Assembly: GCF_030246885.1 (NCBI RefSeq)
Contig: NZ_CP126739.1
Coordinates: 1,240,001-1,304,000 of the forward strand
DNA from: Microbacterium sp. zg-B185
GTDB lineage: Bacteria; Actinomycetota; Actinomycetes; Actinomycetales; Microbacteriaceae
Length of the DNA stretch: 64,000 bases
Direction of reading: 5' to 3'
Shown here piece after piece: positions 43,872 to 52,743 of this stretch. The notes beneath the pieces were generated by a model. That model was not told the DNA's origin, made no database searches, and saw nothing but the letters and a program-made list of their open reading frames with translations. The translations under genes were made by a program, and so were the position numbers. Position 1 is the first letter of the stretch, and the number at the start of each line of letters is the position of its first letter.

Positions 43872-43877
43872 ACGCTA
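43872..43877 (-). promoter_or_regulatory. -10 box of leaderless aminotransferase gene
   Basis: TAGCGT on the minus strand ends 7 nt before the ATG at 43864. Confidence 0.55.
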
Positions 43878-43961
43878 CTCGCATAGTCGACGCCCATCCT
43901 TGGCATAAGAAATCCACAGAATCCGGGAGCACAGTTGTCTTAGTCGGCAGAAGGAGCAACC

Positions 43962-45695
43962 ATGAGCGACATCACGGGCAACCGCCCCGAAGATTCCACC
44001 CCCCGCACGCCGGTCGACGCTACGCCCGAGTCGACAGCGCCCGAGACTTCCACACCCGAGACCACGGAGCCGGAGGTGACCGCGTCCGAGCCGACGCCGG
44101 AGCCTTCGCAGCCCAGCATCCCGGCGGCCCCGCCTCTTCCCGAGCGGGTCGCCCCGGCGGCCACCCAGCCGCCCGCGTCCGCCCCCGCCCAGCCCGGTGC
44201 GCCCGCTCAGCCCGGCGCATCCGCCCAGCCCGGCGCGGCCGCCTGGCAGGCCCCGCAGGGTGGACGCCCGGCAGGATCGCCGGCGGGCTATCCCCCTTAC
44301 CCGCAGCAGGCACCGCCCTACGGTCACCCGCGCGCGCAGTCCTACGCGGGCCAGCCCACGGCGGGTCCGCAGAATGCGTCGGCCTTCGGTGCGGCGGCCG
44401 GACGGCCGGATGCCAACCAGACCCGGCCGACCACGCCGCTGAGTCCGGGCTCGGCAGGCACGCCGCGTAGCGACGCCGAACCGAAGAAGAAGTCCGGTGC
44501 CGGCAAGGTCGTCGGCATCCTGGTCGCTGCCGCGATCGTCGGCGGTGCCGCGGGCCTGGGCGGCTCCTATGCCGGCGTCAACCTGTTCACGCCGGCGGCC
44601 ACGAGCTCGCAGGCCGGCCCGGCCACTGTGACGGTGAACAACCCCGACGAGGTCACGCAGACCACGGCGATCGCCGCGAAGGTGCTTCCCAGCGTGGTCA
44701 CCATTCAGGCAGCCGGCACGAACGGTGCCGGCACCGGGTCCGGTGTCATCCTGACCCGTGACGGCTACGTGGTCACCAACACCCACGTTGTGACACTCGA
44801 CGGCGCGTCCGCCGACGCGACCATCCGCGTGAGCACCTCCGATGGCCGCGTGTTCAACGCCGAGGTGGTCGGCACCGACCCCACGTACGACCTCGCTGTC
44901 ATCAAACTCGAGGGCGCCGAAGACCTCACACCCATCGAGTTCGCGGATTCGTCCAAGCTCAACGTCGGCGACGAGACCATCGCCGTCGGCGCTCCGCTGG
45001 GGCTTGAGAACACGGTGACCACGGGCATCGTGAGCGCGCTGAATCGTTCGATCCAGATCGCCTCCTCGGCTGCTCCGGACTCGAGCGACACCCCGGACTC
45101 CGAGGACGGTCAGGCGCCGGACTCCGAGGAGGCACCGCCGTTCTTCTTCGACTTCGGACAGGGCCAGGACCCGACGCAGCTTCCGACCGAGTCCATCTCG
45201 ATCGCCGTCATCCAGACGGACGCCGCGATCAACCCCGGCAACTCCGGCGGAGCTCTCGTGGATGCCGAGGGCAAGCTCATCGGCATCAACGTCGCGATCG
45301 CGACCGCAGGCGGCGCGAGCGGTGCGTCCGGCTCGATCGGGGTCGGTTTCTCGATCCCCTCGAACATCGTCAAGCGTGTGACGGACGAGATCATCGAGGA
45401 CGGGGCGGCGACGCACGGTCTGCTGGGCGCGAGCGTTCGCGACGCCTCAGCGGTCGAGGACGCCACGATCACCGGGGCGTACATCGCCGAGGTCGTCGAG
45501 GGCGGCGCCGCCCAGGCGGCGGGGCTTGCAGAGGGTGACGTGGTCACGGAGTTCAACGGGGTGCCCATCACGAACGCCACCGACCTGACCGCCCAGGTCC
45601 GCGCCGCTGCCGCGGGCAGCGACGCGTCCCTGTCCTTCGTGCGTGACGGCCGGACCCGGACGCTCGATGTGACGCTGGGCGAGTTGCAGCCGTAA
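43962..45695 (+). CDS. Membrane-anchored HtrA-type serine protease
   Basis: A 577-residue S1C protease. Residues 1-180 are a disordered cytosolic tail rich in Pro, Thr and Ala with PAQPG repeats. One helix (about 183-205) spans the membrane. The protease domain has His275 (TNTHVV), Asp310 (YDLAVIK) and Ser428 (PGNSGGAL). An acidic insert lies at about 370-405, and a PDZ domain ends the protein (about 470-570). ATG follows AGAAGGAG. Likely a quality-control or stress protease outside the membrane. Confidence 0.94.
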   Translation: MSDITGNRPEDSTPRTPVDATPESTAPETSTPETTEPEVTASEPTPEPSQPSIPAAPPLPERVAPAATQPPASAPAQPGAPAQPGASAQPGAAAWQAPQGGRPAGSPAGYPPYPQQAPPYGHPRAQSYAGQPTAGPQNASAFGAAAGRPDANQTRPTTPLSPGSAGTPRSDAEPKKKSGAGKVVGILVAAAIVGGAAGLGGSYAGVNLFTPAATSSQAGPATVTVNNPDEVTQTTAIAAKVLPSVVTIQAAGTNGAGTGSGVILTRDGYVVTNTHVVTLDGASADATIRVSTSDGRVFNAEVVGTDPTYDLAVIKLEGAEDLTPIEFADSSKLNVGDETIAVGAPLGLENTVTTGIVSALNRSIQIASSAAPDSSDTPDSEDGQAPDSEEAPPFFFDFGQGQDPTQLPTESISIAVIQTDAAINPGNSGGALVDAEGKLIGINVAIATAGGASGASGSIGVGFSIPSNIVKRVTDEIIEDGAATHGLLGASVRDASAVEDATITGAYIAEVVEGGAAQAAGLAEGDVVTEFNGVPITNATDLTAQVRAAAAGSDASLSFVRDGRTRTLDVTLGELQP

Positions 45696-45712
45696 CACCG
45701 GGTCAGAGTCCG

Positions 45713-45752
45713 AGACGCCACCCCGCGATAGAGTCGCGGGGTGGCGTCTTTC
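45713..45752 (+). terminator. htrA terminator that contains the next gene's promoter and start
   Basis: A perfect 16-bp stem (AGACGCCACCCCGCGA and its complement) with a 5-nt loop and TTTC after it. The next gene's -10 box TAGAGT begins in the loop and its GTG start codon lies in the 3' arm. Confidence 0.75.
45729..45734 (+). promoter_or_regulatory. -10 box of leaderless 45741 gene
   Basis: TAGAGT ends 6 nt before the GTG at 45741, and lies in the loop of the htrA terminator hairpin. Confidence 0.55.
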
Positions 45753-47018
45753 TCGTTCGGCGCGGGAAACGCGCGGAAGATCGCGAGCATCCCGCTCTAC
45801 GTGCTCGGCCGCCTCGTCACGCTTCTGATTCCGCGTCGCCGGGGTACCTGGGTGTTCGGCTGCGCGGTCGGCATCGCAGACGGTGCCCTTGCGCTGTGGG
45901 ACGAGGTCGCCGCGCATGGGCATCCCGCGGTCTGGCTCGTGGGCTCGGCTCAGCAGGAAAGGGATGCCGCCATTCGCGGCATCCCGTACGCGCGCAAGCA
46001 GTCGCTGCGCGGGTTCTGGCTCACCGCACGCGCGGGGATCGTCGTGGTCACGCACGGCTTCGGAGACGTGAACCGCTACGCGGTCCCCGGTGCGGTCATC
46101 GTGCAGCTCTGGCACGGCATCCCGCTCAAACGGATCGGCTTGGACTCGCCCGAGACCGTGCGCAGCGGCATCCTTCCGCGATCCCGCCTGCTGCCCGTGC
46201 TGATCGGTGCGATGTACCGCGCGGCCACTCGTCGCATAGACGTGCTGCCGGCCGCCTCCCACCTCGTCCGCGGACGCCTCGAGTCGGCCTTCGCACTGCC
46301 GGACGCGCATGTCCCGGTCACCGGCGAACCGCGAGTGGATGTCCTCTCGCGCGGCACTGCGGACACGCGCCGCTCCGCTGCCCGGGCGGCGATCGGCGCG
46401 GCGACGGGGACGCTGGATCCTGGTGCGCGGCTGATCCTGTACGCGCCGACGTGGCGTGACGGTGCCCCCGACCCGGCGGTGCCCTCCGCGGAGGAGTGGC
46501 GGGCGATCGTCGCGGTGCTGAACCGTCACGACGCCGTCCTGCTGGTGCGATCGCATCCACTCGGGGCCGGCCACTATGCCCCGCCCGCCGCGACCGAGCG
46601 GGTGCGCAGCCTCGGCAGCGACCTCGTCGCCGATGTCACCCCTCTTCTGCCGGGCCTGGACGCGCTGGTCACCGACTACTCGTCGCTCGTGTTCGATGCG
46701 GCGCTTGTGCCGCTCCCGGTCCTCTTCCTGGCGCCGGACGTCGAGGCGTACGCGCGCACCCGCGGGTTCTACGGGTCGTACGCGGATGTCGCGGGCGAGG
46801 ACTGGGCGGTGAACTGGCCGCAGGCCGCGGCGCAGCTGGACGCGTTGCTGGGCGAGCAGTCCGTCCGCGACCAGAGCATCGCGCGGTCTGCGCGACTGAG
46901 CCGTCGCGTGCACGCCTTCCGCGACGGAGAGAACACGCGCAGGGTGTACCGTGCGATCCTGGCGAGGGTGCGCGCAGATGCGCGGATCGACGGCGCCGTG
47001 AACGACGAGGGGAAATAG
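45741..47018 (+). CDS. CDP-glycerol glycerophosphotransferase-family protein (first)
   Basis: A 425-residue TagB/TagF-type enzyme, which adds glycerol- or related polyol-phosphate units to wall polymers from CDP-activated donors. Motifs: LWHGIPLKRIG, YAPTWRDG, RSHPL and VTDYSSLVFDAAL. The N-terminal part has basic and amphipathic segments suited to the inner face of the membrane. GTG start chosen by its -10 box. The second such gene begins directly after the stop codon. Confidence 0.9.
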   Translation: MASFSFGAGNARKIASIPLYVLGRLVTLLIPRRRGTWVFGCAVGIADGALALWDEVAAHGHPAVWLVGSAQQERDAAIRGIPYARKQSLRGFWLTARAGIVVVTHGFGDVNRYAVPGAVIVQLWHGIPLKRIGLDSPETVRSGILPRSRLLPVLIGAMYRAATRRIDVLPAASHLVRGRLESAFALPDAHVPVTGEPRVDVLSRGTADTRRSAARAAIGAATGTLDPGARLILYAPTWRDGAPDPAVPSAEEWRAIVAVLNRHDAVLLVRSHPLGAGHYAPPAATERVRSLGSDLVADVTPLLPGLDALVTDYSSLVFDAALVPLPVLFLAPDVEAYARTRGFYGSYADVAGEDWAVNWPQAAAQLDALLGEQSVRDQSIARSARLSRRVHAFRDGENTRRVYRAILARVRADARIDGAVNDEGK

Positions 47019-48476
47019 ATGACCGACGCCCGCTTCTCCACCGATGCAGGAGCGACACTGATCGTCTCCGGTGCCGGCCCGCGTCCGGAATCGGTCGAAC
47101 TGGTCGGGCCCCGCGCCCGGGTCGTGGGATCGATGACCGGTCGAGGCAAGACCTGGCGCGCGGTGCTTCCACTGCGTTCCTCGCGGTGGGGCGGCGGGCA
47201 GCTTCCGCTGCCGGTGGGCAGCTACGACTTGCGCATCGCTGTCGCGGATGGCGATGAGCTCGAGCTGCCGGCATCCCTTCCCCTGACTCAGCTCGGAACG
47301 CTGCGCGCCGCGCTGGAGGGCAGCACACTCACGATCGGGCCGCCGATCGACCCCGCATACGACTCCGGCGACGGGCAGGCGGCGCTGGAGCGCCGATACG
47401 CGACACGACCCACTGCCCTGGAGAACGCCGTCTTCTTCGAGAGCTTCTACGGGCGAAACGCCAGCGACAACCCGCTCGCCATCGATCGCGAAATCGCCCG
47501 CCGTGCGCCGGAAGTGACCCGCTATTGGAGCGTCGTGGACCTTTCCGTGCAGGTCCCGGAGGGGGCCATCCCGGTGGTGGACGGAAGCCCCGACTGGTGG
47601 CGGGCCCGTGGCTCGTCCCGGCTGCTCGTGGTCAACGATTGGCTGCGACGCACCTTCTCCCGCCGGGCCGGGCAGGTCGTGGTGCAGACCTGGCACGGCA
47701 CTCCGCTCAAGCGCCTGGCCCTGCATCGCCCCGGATTCGATCTGCGCAGGATGGCCGCCGTCTTCAAGGAGTCGCGGCGCTGGAACGTGCTGCTCGCGCA
47801 GAACCCCTACGCGGCCCGCGTCCTGGGCAAGGCGTACGCCTTCCTGACGCGACCGATCTGGGTGGAGGGCTATCCCCGCAACGACGTTCTCGTCAACGGC
47901 GACAACGGTGCGACCAGGGAGGCCCTGGGCATCCGCCCGGACGAGCGCGTGCTGCTGTACGCCCCGACCTGGCGCGACGACCGCACCGAGATCGTCGACT
48001 TCATCGACCCCGCCGCACTGGCGGCGGCCACCGACTCGGTCGTGCTCGTGCGCGGTCACTCCCGGACGCTGCTGGCCGGACGGGATGCCGCAGGCCCCCG
48101 CGTCCTGGATGTCACCGGGTTTCCCGACACCGCCCGACTGCTGCTGGCCGCGGACGCCCTGATCACGGACTACTCGTCGGTGATGTTCGATTTCAGCGTG
48201 ACCGGCAAGCCGATGTACTTCCTCGTTCCGGACATCGCGCACTATCGGGGCGAGCTGCGAGGGTTCTATTTCGACCTGGCCTCCCACGCGCCGGGGCCCG
48301 TGGTGCAGACCCAGGAGGAGCTGGTCCTCGCGCTGCGCGATGGGGACCCCGCGGATTTCGCGGTGAAGTACGCGCAATGGCGAGACAGGTTCAATCCCCG
48401 CGACGACGGACATGCTGCCGAGCGCGTGGTCGACCGGATCATCGACCAGCGGTTCATCGAGGCCGCGGGGACCTGA
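47019..48476 (+). CDS. CDP-glycerol glycerophosphotransferase-family protein (second)
   Basis: A 485-residue protein. The first 120 residues form a beta-rich domain of unknown role; the rest is a TagF-like catalytic region with TWHGTPLKRLALHR, YAPTWRDDRTE, VRGHSR and LITDYSSVMFDFS. The ATG abuts the preceding stop, so the two enzymes are made together and may act in sequence (primer then polymer). It converges with the alcohol dehydrogenase gene with 1 nt between the stops. Confidence 0.9.
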   Translation: MTDARFSTDAGATLIVSGAGPRPESVELVGPRARVVGSMTGRGKTWRAVLPLRSSRWGGGQLPLPVGSYDLRIAVADGDELELPASLPLTQLGTLRAALEGSTLTIGPPIDPAYDSGDGQAALERRYATRPTALENAVFFESFYGRNASDNPLAIDREIARRAPEVTRYWSVVDLSVQVPEGAIPVVDGSPDWWRARGSSRLLVVNDWLRRTFSRRAGQVVVQTWHGTPLKRLALHRPGFDLRRMAAVFKESRRWNVLLAQNPYAARVLGKAYAFLTRPIWVEGYPRNDVLVNGDNGATREALGIRPDERVLLYAPTWRDDRTEIVDFIDPAALAAATDSVVLVRGHSRTLLAGRDAAGPRVLDVTGFPDTARLLLAADALITDYSSVMFDFSVTGKPMYFLVPDIAHYRGELRGFYFDLASHAPGPVVQTQEELVLALRDGDPADFAVKYAQWRDRFNPRDDGHAAERVVDRIIDQRFIEAAGT

Positions 48477-48477
48477 C

Positions 48478-49533
48478 TCACGCGCGGATGAGGACTTTCA
48501 GCGCCTCGGTCTCCGCCGCGCGGGAGAAGACGTCGTAGGCCTCGTCCATCTGGTCGAGCCGGAACTCGTGGGTGACGAACGCCGCCGACGGGAGCTTGTG
48601 CTGCTCGACGAGCTTGAGCAGCGTCGGGGTGGTGTCGGTGTTCACCAGCCCCATCGTGATGGCGATGTTGGCGATCCACAGGCGATCGATCGGCAGCTCC
48701 ACCGGCTTGCCGTGCACCCCGACGTTCGCGACGACACCGCCCGGCCGGATGATCTCCAGCGCGGCCTCGAACGTGGCCGGAATCCCGACCGCCTCGATGG
48801 CGACATCCACCCCCAACCCGTCGGTGAGCGCCAGCACCTGCTCTTTCCAGTCCGCATCGGAGGAGAGCACGCCGTCGGTCGCGCCGAACCGCTTCGCCTG
48901 CTCGATGCGGTTCGAATCCAGATCGAGGGCGATGACCCGCGACGGTCCGTACAGCCCCGCCGTGGCGATCGTGGCCAGCCCGACCGGACCGGCGCCGATC
49001 ACGGCGACGACATCGCCGGCGGCGACCCGCCCGGCCTGCACGCCGATCTCGTGTCCGGTGGGCAGGATGTCCGAGAGCAGGATCGCCTCGGCATCCGTCA
49101 CAGTGTCCGGAACCTTGTGCAGCGAGGTGTCCGCGAACGGGATGCGCACGTACTCGGCCTGCGTTCCGTCGATCAGGTGCCCGAGGATCCAGCCGATTCC
49201 CGATTGGCCTTCGGGCGCCAGGCAGTGCGAGTAGAGCTGCCTGCGGCAGTAGGAGCAATGGCCGCACGCGGACACGCACGAGATGATGACGCGGTCGCCC
49301 ACGCTCAGCCCGCCCACCGCGGTGCCGACCTCGGTGATCGTGCCGACGCCCTCGTGGCCGAGGATGCGCCCTTCGACGACGGCGGGGACGTCCCCCTTGA
49401 GGATGTGCAGATCGGTCCCGCAGATGGTGGTCGCCTCGATTATCACGATCGCATCGGTCGCGTGGATGATCTCCGGGTCGGGGACCTCTGTCCACGCCTT
49501 CTTGCCTGCTCCTTGGTATACGAGGGCTTTCAC
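48478..49533 (-). CDS. Zinc-dependent alcohol dehydrogenase
   Basis: A 351-residue medium-chain dehydrogenase. Catalytic zinc ligands lie in TTICGTDLHI and GHEGVG; structural zinc cysteines in SACGHCSYCRRQLYSHC; the NAD motif is VAVIGAGPVGLA. The GTG follows AGGAGG by 6 nt. Substrate unknown. It lies among wall-polymer genes, but its motifs look like general secondary-alcohol dehydrogenases rather than TarJ. Confidence 0.92.
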   Translation of the reverse strand: MKALVYQGAGKKAWTEVPDPEIIHATDAIVIIEATTICGTDLHILKGDVPAVVEGRILGHEGVGTITEVGTAVGGLSVGDRVIISCVSACGHCSYCRRQLYSHCLAPEGQSGIGWILGHLIDGTQAEYVRIPFADTSLHKVPDTVTDAEAILLSDILPTGHEIGVQAGRVAAGDVVAVIGAGPVGLATIATAGLYGPSRVIALDLDSNRIEQAKRFGATDGVLSSDADWKEQVLALTDGLGVDVAIEAVGIPATFEAALEIIRPGGVVANVGVHGKPVELPIDRLWIANIAITMGLVNTDTTPTLLKLVEQHKLPSAAFVTHEFRLDQMDEAYDVFSRAAETEALKVLIRA

Positions 49534-49622
49534 TTCGGGGCCTCCTGACCTGGCTGAGGGCCTATGTTTGCTCAGCGCTCCGCCGAGCGGTAGAGCACAA
49601 AGGCGGTCGGCGTGTCGACAGG

Positions 49623-50714
49623 TCAGGGCAGCGGGGTGTTGCGGTCGCCCAGTCGCGACGTATCGACGGTGTCGTGCGCACCCCGCACGACGCCGACGAG
49701 GAATCCCGTGCCCCACGCGAGATGCATGCTGGGCAGCACGGCCAGGGTCCACAGCTTGTCGCGCCAGCCGGAGCCGCCGCCGCGACCGAGCGCCATGGCG
49801 AGGACCAGCAGTGCATACGCCAGCACCGGCAGGTAGACGGCCGACGCGGCGACGGCCCACCATCCGGTGAGCACGCCGGTGAGCTGCAGGAGCCCGACGA
49901 CCACACTGAGTACCAGCGCGATGACGAGAGCCGGCGGGGCGAAGAACCGCAGCGAGTTGCCGCGGCCGTAGCGGCGGACGAGCTCTCCCCGCCACCGCCC
50001 CGTCGCGGAGAACTGCCGCACGAGTCGGGTCCAGCTTTCGCGGGGCCAGTAGGTGACCGAGAGCGCGGGATCGAACCACACCCGGTAACCGGCGCGGCGG
50101 ATGCGCAGGTTCAGCTCCCAGTCCTCGCCTCGCCGAATGCTCTCGTCGAAGAGCCCGACCTCGTCCAGCACGTCCCGGCGCATGACGCCGAGATAGGCGG
50201 ACTCGGCCTCGCCCTCGGAGGTGCCGCCGTGGTACGCCCCGCCACCGAGGCCGATCGGGGAGTTGTATGCGCGCGCGACGGCGCGCTGGAATGGCGTCCG
50301 GCCGTCTGCCTTCATCACGCCGCCGACATTGGCCGCGCCGACGCGGTCGAGAGTCTCCAGGGCGCGCGTGGTGTACCCCGGCTCCAGTTCGGAGTGCGCG
50401 TCGACCCGCACGATCGTCGGATACCGGGCGGCGCGAATGGCGCGGTTCAGTCCGATCGGGATGTCGGCATCGGGGTTGTCGACCAGCACGATGCGTTCAT
50501 CGGCGGCGAGTTCCCGGGCCAGCTCGGTGGTGCCGTCCGTCGAAGGGGCAAGCGCCAGGATCAGCTCGGTGGGACCACCGACGTCCTGCGCGAGCACGGT
50601 CTCGACGGCGCGGCGCAGGTAGACCCTCTCGTTCAGCACCGGCATGACGAAGCTCACTCCGGCGCCTTCGGCGACGACCGGCGCATCCTTGCGTCCGGGT
50701 TGGTCGACATGCAC
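49623..50714 (-). CDS. Membrane GT2 glycosyltransferase
   Basis: A 363-residue family-2 glycosyltransferase. VSFVMPVLNERVYLRRAVE starts the GT-A fold, IVRVDAHSELEPGY carries the DxD-like motif (VDAHS), and RRGEDWELNLRIRRAG is the acceptor/base region. Three hydrophobic helices lie near the C-terminus (about 270-350). GTG at 50714 has CATGAT 6 nt upstream. Divergent from the third glycerophosphotransferase gene. Confidence 0.9.
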   Translation of the reverse strand: MHVDQPGRKDAPVVAEGAGVSFVMPVLNERVYLRRAVETVLAQDVGGPTELILALAPSTDGTTELARELAADERIVLVDNPDADIPIGLNRAIRAARYPTIVRVDAHSELEPGYTTRALETLDRVGAANVGGVMKADGRTPFQRAVARAYNSPIGLGGGAYHGGTSEGEAESAYLGVMRRDVLDEVGLFDESIRRGEDWELNLRIRRAGYRVWFDPALSVTYWPRESWTRLVRQFSATGRWRGELVRRYGRGNSLRFFAPPALVIALVLSVVVGLLQLTGVLTGWWAVAASAVYLPVLAYALLVLAMALGRGGGSGWRDKLWTLAVLPSMHLAWGTGFLVGVVRGAHDTVDTSRLGDRNTPLP

Positions 50715-50720
50715 CCGTCG

Positions 50721-50726
50721 ATCATG
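50721..50726 (-). promoter_or_regulatory. -10 box of leaderless GT2 gene
   Basis: CATGAT on the minus strand ends 6 nt before the GTG at 50714. Confidence 0.5.
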
Positions 50727-50743
50727 CCACGCGGCCCCGCCGG

Positions 50744-50749
50744 TATCCT
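50744..50749 (+). promoter_or_regulatory. -10 box of leaderless 50756 gene
   Basis: TATCCT ends 6 nt before the GTG at 50756. It is back to back with the GT2 promoter in a 41-bp intergenic gap. Confidence 0.55.
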
Positions 50750-50755
50750 GAAGGC

Positions 50756-52036
50756 GTGGGTCTTGTGACGGATGCGAAGAAGGCGGCAGCTCTGCTGCGC
50801 AAGGCGGTCGTCAGCCGCGGCGCCGTCCGTGAGGTCCGGCAGGCGATCGAGCGGATGCCGCCGCACGTGCCGAATCGCTATCGCGTCGCGGTGTACTTCG
50901 CGGACGGTGCGGTCAACATGTACCAGCTGCGGCAGTGGTACAAGCCGCTCGCGGAGCTGAGCAAGACGTGGCCGGTGGTCGTGATGAGCCGCGTTGCGAC
51001 CGGCGCGCGCGCGCTCCTGGCCGACGGTGCGCTTCCGGTCGCCTTCGTTCCCACGGTCCGCGATGTGGAGAACTTCATCTCGGATCAGGACATCCGCGTT
51101 GTGCTCTACGTCAACCAGAACACGCGAAACTTTCAGATGTTCCGGTACGGGCGGCGCTGGCACGTGTTCATCAACCACGGCGAGTCCGACAAGATGTACA
51201 TGACCACGAACCAGTACAAGGCGTATGACTACGCATTCATCGCGGGGGAGGCCGCTCGGGAGCGGCTCGGCCGGGTGCTGTGGGACTACGACCTGGACCG
51301 GCGGACCATCCAGATCGGGCGCCCGCAGGCGGACCACTACTCCGGTCTGCTGCCGTACACACCGGATGAGCGCGTCGTGGTCCTGTACGCCCCCACCTGG
51401 GAGGGCGACCGTCCGTCCGCGCACTACGGCTCGATTCTCACGCACGGCGAGACGCTGATCACCGCGCTGCTCGCCACCGGCCGCCACCGCGTCATCTATC
51501 GCCCCCATCCGCGCTCCGGCGTCGTCAACCCTGAGTACGGCGCGGCGAACCGCCGCATCATCGTCGCGCTCGAGTCAGCCAATGCCGCGGACAGCATCGC
51601 GAACCACGTCTTCGACGACGGTCCCGACCTCGGCTGGCAGCTGGCCGCGGCCGACGTCGCCATCGTCGACATCTCGGCGATGGTCTACGACCGACTCGCC
51701 GCAGACCGTCCGCTGATGGTCACTCGGCCGGTGGACCCGGAGGCCGTCATCGACATGCACGGCTACCTGTCGGCCTGTGAATGGCTCGCGGCGTCGGATG
51801 CCGCTGCCATCGTCGCGGAAACGGACCGCGTTCTGGAGGACGCCGATGCCGTCGCGCGGTTGGAGCAGTGGGTGACCTTCTACTTCGGCGACACCCGCCC
51901 CGGAGCGGCGACGCAGCGGTTCCACGCAGCGGTGGGGCAGCTGATGGCTGCCTGGGAGACGTGGCACGCGCGGGGAGCTGCCGACCAGGACGAAGACGAC
52001 GAGTCCGAGTCGGACGAGGCGGACCTGGACGACTGA
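50756..52036 (+). CDS. CDP-glycerol glycerophosphotransferase-family protein (third)
   Basis: A 426-residue TagF-like protein more diverged than the other two: the donor-site motif is INHGESDKMYM rather than WHGxPLK, but YAPTWEGDRP, IYRPHPRSGVVNP and IVDISAMVYDRL keep the fold. The C-terminus is highly acidic (about the last 18 residues). It presumably acts in the same surface-polymer pathway as its neighbours. GTG start chosen by its -10 box. Confidence 0.85.
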   Translation: MGLVTDAKKAAALLRKAVVSRGAVREVRQAIERMPPHVPNRYRVAVYFADGAVNMYQLRQWYKPLAELSKTWPVVVMSRVATGARALLADGALPVAFVPTVRDVENFISDQDIRVVLYVNQNTRNFQMFRYGRRWHVFINHGESDKMYMTTNQYKAYDYAFIAGEAARERLGRVLWDYDLDRRTIQIGRPQADHYSGLLPYTPDERVVVLYAPTWEGDRPSAHYGSILTHGETLITALLATGRHRVIYRPHPRSGVVNPEYGAANRRIIVALESANAADSIANHVFDDGPDLGWQLAAADVAIVDISAMVYDRLAADRPLMVTRPVDPEAVIDMHGYLSACEWLAASDAAAIVAETDRVLEDADAVARLEQWVTFYFGDTRPGAATQRFHAAVGQLMAAWETWHARGAADQDEDDESESDEADLDD

Positions 52037-52051
52037 TCTTCAGGCCGGCGC

Positions 52052-52294
52052 TCACTCCGGCGTCGGTTCGGAGGCTTCCCGCTCAGCGGTGTCGGCGGCC
52101 GGCGGCCCCGGCTCCGCCACGGGGACGACCACCGGGATGACGATGGACTGCACTGCCGGCCCCAGCACGCGCAGCGGATCGGTGTACCCGGTCGCGGGGT
52201 CCAGCGAGTCGACTGCATGGACCGGCTCGAGCGGCTCAGAGGGAAGCCCGGCCCACTCGGCGGGCTCTTCGGGACGCGGCGTGAACAGACCCAT
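52052..52294 (-). CDS. Small Pro/Glu-rich protein of unknown function
   Basis: An 80-residue, probably disordered protein beginning MGLFTPRPEEPAEWAGLPSE, with a central hydrophobic patch VQSIVIPVVVPVAEP. The ATG has CACAAT 6 nt upstream, and GGAGG lies too close to the ATG to serve. It converges on the third glycerophosphotransferase gene. No family recognised. Confidence 0.6.
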   Translation of the reverse strand: MGLFTPRPEEPAEWAGLPSEPLEPVHAVDSLDPATGYTDPLRVLGPAVQSIVIPVVVPVAEPGPPAADTAEREASEPTPE

Positions 52295-52300
52295 GCCTCC

Positions 52301-52306
52301 ATTGTG
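52301..52306 (-). promoter_or_regulatory. -10 box of 52294 gene
   Basis: CACAAT on the minus strand ends 6 nt before the ATG at 52294. Confidence 0.4.
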
Positions 52307-52334
52307 CGCGCGTCTGCGTGCGCGGGTCGTGGTG

Positions 52335-52634
52335 TCAGACGAGAAATCGCCACACGTACTCGATTCCCGTTTCCGGGCGGAACCAGCTCAGCGTCACGAC
52401 CACATCGTCCGGGTCGTGATCGCACAGGCACAGCTCGATCGTCTCGCCGGGAAGCATTTGCCCCCAGAGCTCGGTCTCGGGCGCGAACGCGCTGCTGTCC
52501 ACGAAGACCCGGACGGAATCCAGGGGAGTGTTGCCGGCGTTCGTGATCAGGGGATGCGTGTCATAGACGTGGTCGACGTGCCACGGCACAGGGTATGCAG
52601 ACGGGAACTCTTCGGGATCGACGACTCTCAACAT
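52335..52634 (-). CDS. Small conserved beta-rich protein, unknown function
   Basis: A 99-residue protein with alternating hydrophobic strands (VRVFVDSSAF, TIELCLCDHDPDDVVVTLSW) and conserved-looking Trp/Pro positions at the end (YVWRFLV). Resembles small single-domain immunoglobulin-like proteins, but I recognise no family. ATG has TAGCGT 7 nt upstream. Confidence 0.65.
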   Translation of the reverse strand: MLRVVDPEEFPSAYPVPWHVDHVYDTHPLITNAGNTPLDSVRVFVDSSAFAPETELWGQMLPGETIELCLCDHDPDDVVVTLSWFRPETGIEYVWRFLV

Positions 52635-52641
52635 GTCGGGA

Positions 52642-52647
52642 ACGCTA
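52642..52647 (-). promoter_or_regulatory. -10 box of 52634 gene
   Basis: TAGCGT on the minus strand ends 7 nt before the ATG. Confidence 0.5.
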
Positions 52648-52743
52648 GAAGCGGCGTCCGACGACGGGCCGTCGATTCTGCCCGATCAGACCGCTGATGT
52701 GCGCGGACGGAGATCACCCGGCGCTGGGGAGGAGCGGTGGGTC

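Noticed and set aside
45447..48413. Very long minus-strand ORF (988 codons) opposite the glycerophosphotransferase genes, and similar long ORFs at 6716-8704, 8701-10653 and 29487-31727
   Set aside because: Their translations are Arg/Gly/Asp/His-rich without domains, and each lies opposite a well-supported gene. Long antisense frames are expected in DNA with such high GC at third positions.
48478..49533. Alcohol dehydrogenase as TarJ (ribulose-5-phosphate reductase) in a teichoic acid cluster
   Set aside because: It lies near TagF-like and cytidylyltransferase genes, but its zinc and substrate motifs look like general secondary-alcohol dehydrogenases, and no TarI-type gene is adjacent to it.
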